Source of the DNA: Rhizobacter sp.
Lineage (GTDB): Bacteria; Pseudomonadota; Gammaproteobacteria; Burkholderiales; Burkholderiaceae
DNA: 7,455 nt
Reading direction: 5' to 3'
Assembly (NCBI GenBank): GCA_014379885.1
Contig: JACMKW010000073.1
Location: 1 to 7,455 of the forward strand
Both the position numbers and the translations under genes were made by a program. The notes below the pieces were generated by a model. It searched no databases, was not told the DNA's origin, and saw nothing but the letters and a program-made list of their open reading frames with translations. Shown here piece by piece: positions 6,651 through 7,455 of this stretch. Every line of letters starts with the position of its first letter. Positions within the stretch are counted from its first letter, which is position 1.

Positions 6651-6989
6651 ATGACTTCGCAGATGAACGCCGCCGTGATCGAAGCAGCCGCGAGCATCGT
6701 GCTGAAATTTGCGGCTCCGCGGCCGCAGCCGCTCAAGCCGCTGGTGTGGGCACGGGCGATTGCAGCCATGACTGCGCTCAGTCTGTTGCTGGGCTTTTAT
6801 TTCGTGGCGCGCGAGATCGAGAAGCAGGGCGAGCTGCGCCGACAGGCGGTGGCTTTGCACGCCGCGGCCACCTGGCGCTGCAATGCGTTGCCGGGCCGGC
6901 TGGCACGCGCGAACTGTCTGACGCAGCTCAACACGCCCCCGGGCAAAGAGGTTCTGGTGCAGGTCGCTGCGAAGCTCGGCGACCGCTGA
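6651..6989 (+). CDS. Single-pass membrane protein of unknown function, 112 aa
   Basis: I do not recognise a family. The start is set by AAGGAG five bases upstream. The first ~30 residues are mildly helical and Ala/Pro-rich (EAAASIVLKFAAPRPQPLKP). One membrane segment spans about 34-54 (ARAIAAMTALSLLLGFYFVA), followed by a charged helix (REIEKQGELRRQ). The C-terminal ~50 residues carry two cysteines, C77 and C89, that could form a disulfide if this part is periplasmic. Positive charges occur on both sides of the membrane segment, so topology is uncertain. It ends at TGA 6987-6989, four bases before a hairpin. It is monocistronic and convergent with the damaged gene on its right. The good ribosome site, membrane segment and terminator make it a real gene; its function is open. 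Confidence 0.75.
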   Translation: MTSQMNAAVIEAAASIVLKFAAPRPQPLKPLVWARAIAAMTALSLLLGFYFVAREIEKQGELRRQAVALHAAATWRCNALPGRLARANCLTQLNTPPGKEVLVQVAAKLGDR

Positions 6990-6992
6990 TCA

Positions 6993-7015
6993 ACCAGCCC
7001 GCCGTGCGGGCTGGT
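6993..7015. terminator. Shared hairpin between convergent genes
   Basis: A perfect 10-bp stem (ACCAGCCCGC paired with GCGGGCTGGT) closes on the loop CGT. It sits four bases after the plus-strand stop (6989) and eleven bases after the minus-strand stop (7026). No strong T tract follows on either strand (CGTTGAGCTTCT on plus, TGATC on minus), so it is a weak intrinsic or structure-only terminator that may serve both genes. Confidence 0.7.
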
Positions 7016-7025
7016 CGTTGAGCTT

Positions 7026-7455
7026 CTACTGCCTTTGGCGATCCGGGCCGCGGCCGTTGTTGTGGTTGCCACGGTCGTCGTCACGCTCGCGGCCCTTGTC
7101 TCTGTCCTTGTCCTTGCCTTTGCCGTTGTCTTGCCCACGTGGCGACTGATCGCGTTGCTGCTGGTAATGCTGCTTTGCCACCTGTTCGCGCGGTTGGTAG
7201 CGGTAGTTCTGGCCGCGGATGTGGGGATGCCTCTCGGGCGCCGGGTAGCCCCTCGTGTTTGTATTTGCGTTGGTAGGTCGGCAGCGGTGCGGGGCGGGGT
7301 ACCGAGCGGTGATCCCATTGGTCCCAGCCGCCTCGGCGCTGCTCCCAGTCGCGGCCTCAGTGGTCGCCCCAGCGCGGCGGCGCGTCTTGTTGCCAGCCGC
7401 GAAAGTAGTGCGGCGGATGGCGGTAGTAGCGCACCGGAATGCGCAGCACATACAC
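7026..7455 (-). pseudogene. W/R-rich secreted-type protein gene, broken by nonsense and frameshift, 5' end off window
   Basis: Function unknown. From 7455 the frame reads VYVLRIPVRYYRHPPHYFRG, then PPRWGDH, and hits TGA at 7359-7357. Past the stop the same frame continues in style as GRDWEQRRGGWDQWDHRSVP, then LPTYQRKYKHE. Single-base reversal of the stop (TGA to TGG) would give WGDHWGRDWEQ, which fits the aromatic/Arg pattern. At a run of four G on the coding strand (7252-7249) coding sense moves to another frame: GYPAPERHPHIRGQNYRYQP, then QHYQQQ, and a tail rich in K, D, R and N (GKGKDKDRDKGRERDDDRG), ending at TAG 7028-7026. Removing one G would join the two frames. The composition suggests an exported, poorly structured, basic protein; the signal peptide would lie right of the window. 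Two lesions point to decay, although a homopolymer sequencing error could explain the second. Confidence 0.68.

Noticed and set aside
6477..6769. Upstream part of the frame that ends in the ompA remnant
   Set aside because: Overlaps the well-supported plus-strand gene and shows no OmpA motifs; only the last ~23 codons look genuine.
1..7455. Defence system, retron, phage or transposon content
   Set aside because: No transposase, integrase, reverse transcriptase, nuclease, terminal repeats or spaced direct repeats were seen on either strand.

Overview
The window is GC-rich, with the third-position GC bias and dense antisense shadow frames of a high-GC proteobacterium. The best guess is a betaproteobacterium of the Burkholderiales, perhaps Comamonadaceae-like. 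The guess rests on base composition and on an OmpA C-terminal remnant (ACLQPDR-VEIEV with a nearby second Cys) of the type I associate with that group. It is an inference, not a measurement.

Layout. From 6187 down to the left edge lies one minus-strand gene row with almost no spacing: a 120-aa DUF4398 lipoprotein (6187-5825), a 312-aa DUF4398-OmpA lipoprotein (5808-4870), an 80-aa protein with a C-terminal membrane segment (4849-4607), and a very large cyclic beta-1,2-glucan synthase (4606 to beyond position 1). The synthase fills about 60% of the window. 1535 codons are visible in one uninterrupted frame; its C-terminal phosphorylase-like part should lie left of the window. The stop of the 80-aa gene and the start of the synthase are adjacent (TAA then ATG, same frame, no spacer).

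The right part (6188-7455) is a looser, partly decayed accessory stretch. It holds an upstream region for the gene row, a strong GC hairpin (6357-6384), the last ~23 codons of a lost ompA-type gene (6475-6404, minus), a 175-base spacer with two imperfect dyads, a plus-strand 112-aa single-pass membrane protein of unknown function (6651-6989), a hairpin shared by two convergent genes (6993-7015), and a minus-strand secreted-type W/R-rich gene that runs off the right edge and carries both a nonsense codon and a frameshift.

How the parts may work together. Cyclic beta-1,2-glucans are made at the inner membrane from UDP-glucose and act in the periplasm in osmotic adaptation and host interaction. 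Placing the synthase behind two outer-membrane lipoproteins, one with a peptidoglycan-binding OmpA domain, suggests an envelope-homeostasis operon. I see no CRISPR array, tRNA, rRNA, insertion sequence or phage gene, and no clearly new enzymatic system. The points most worth checking are the operon association, the small membrane protein before the synthase, and the two decayed genes on the right.
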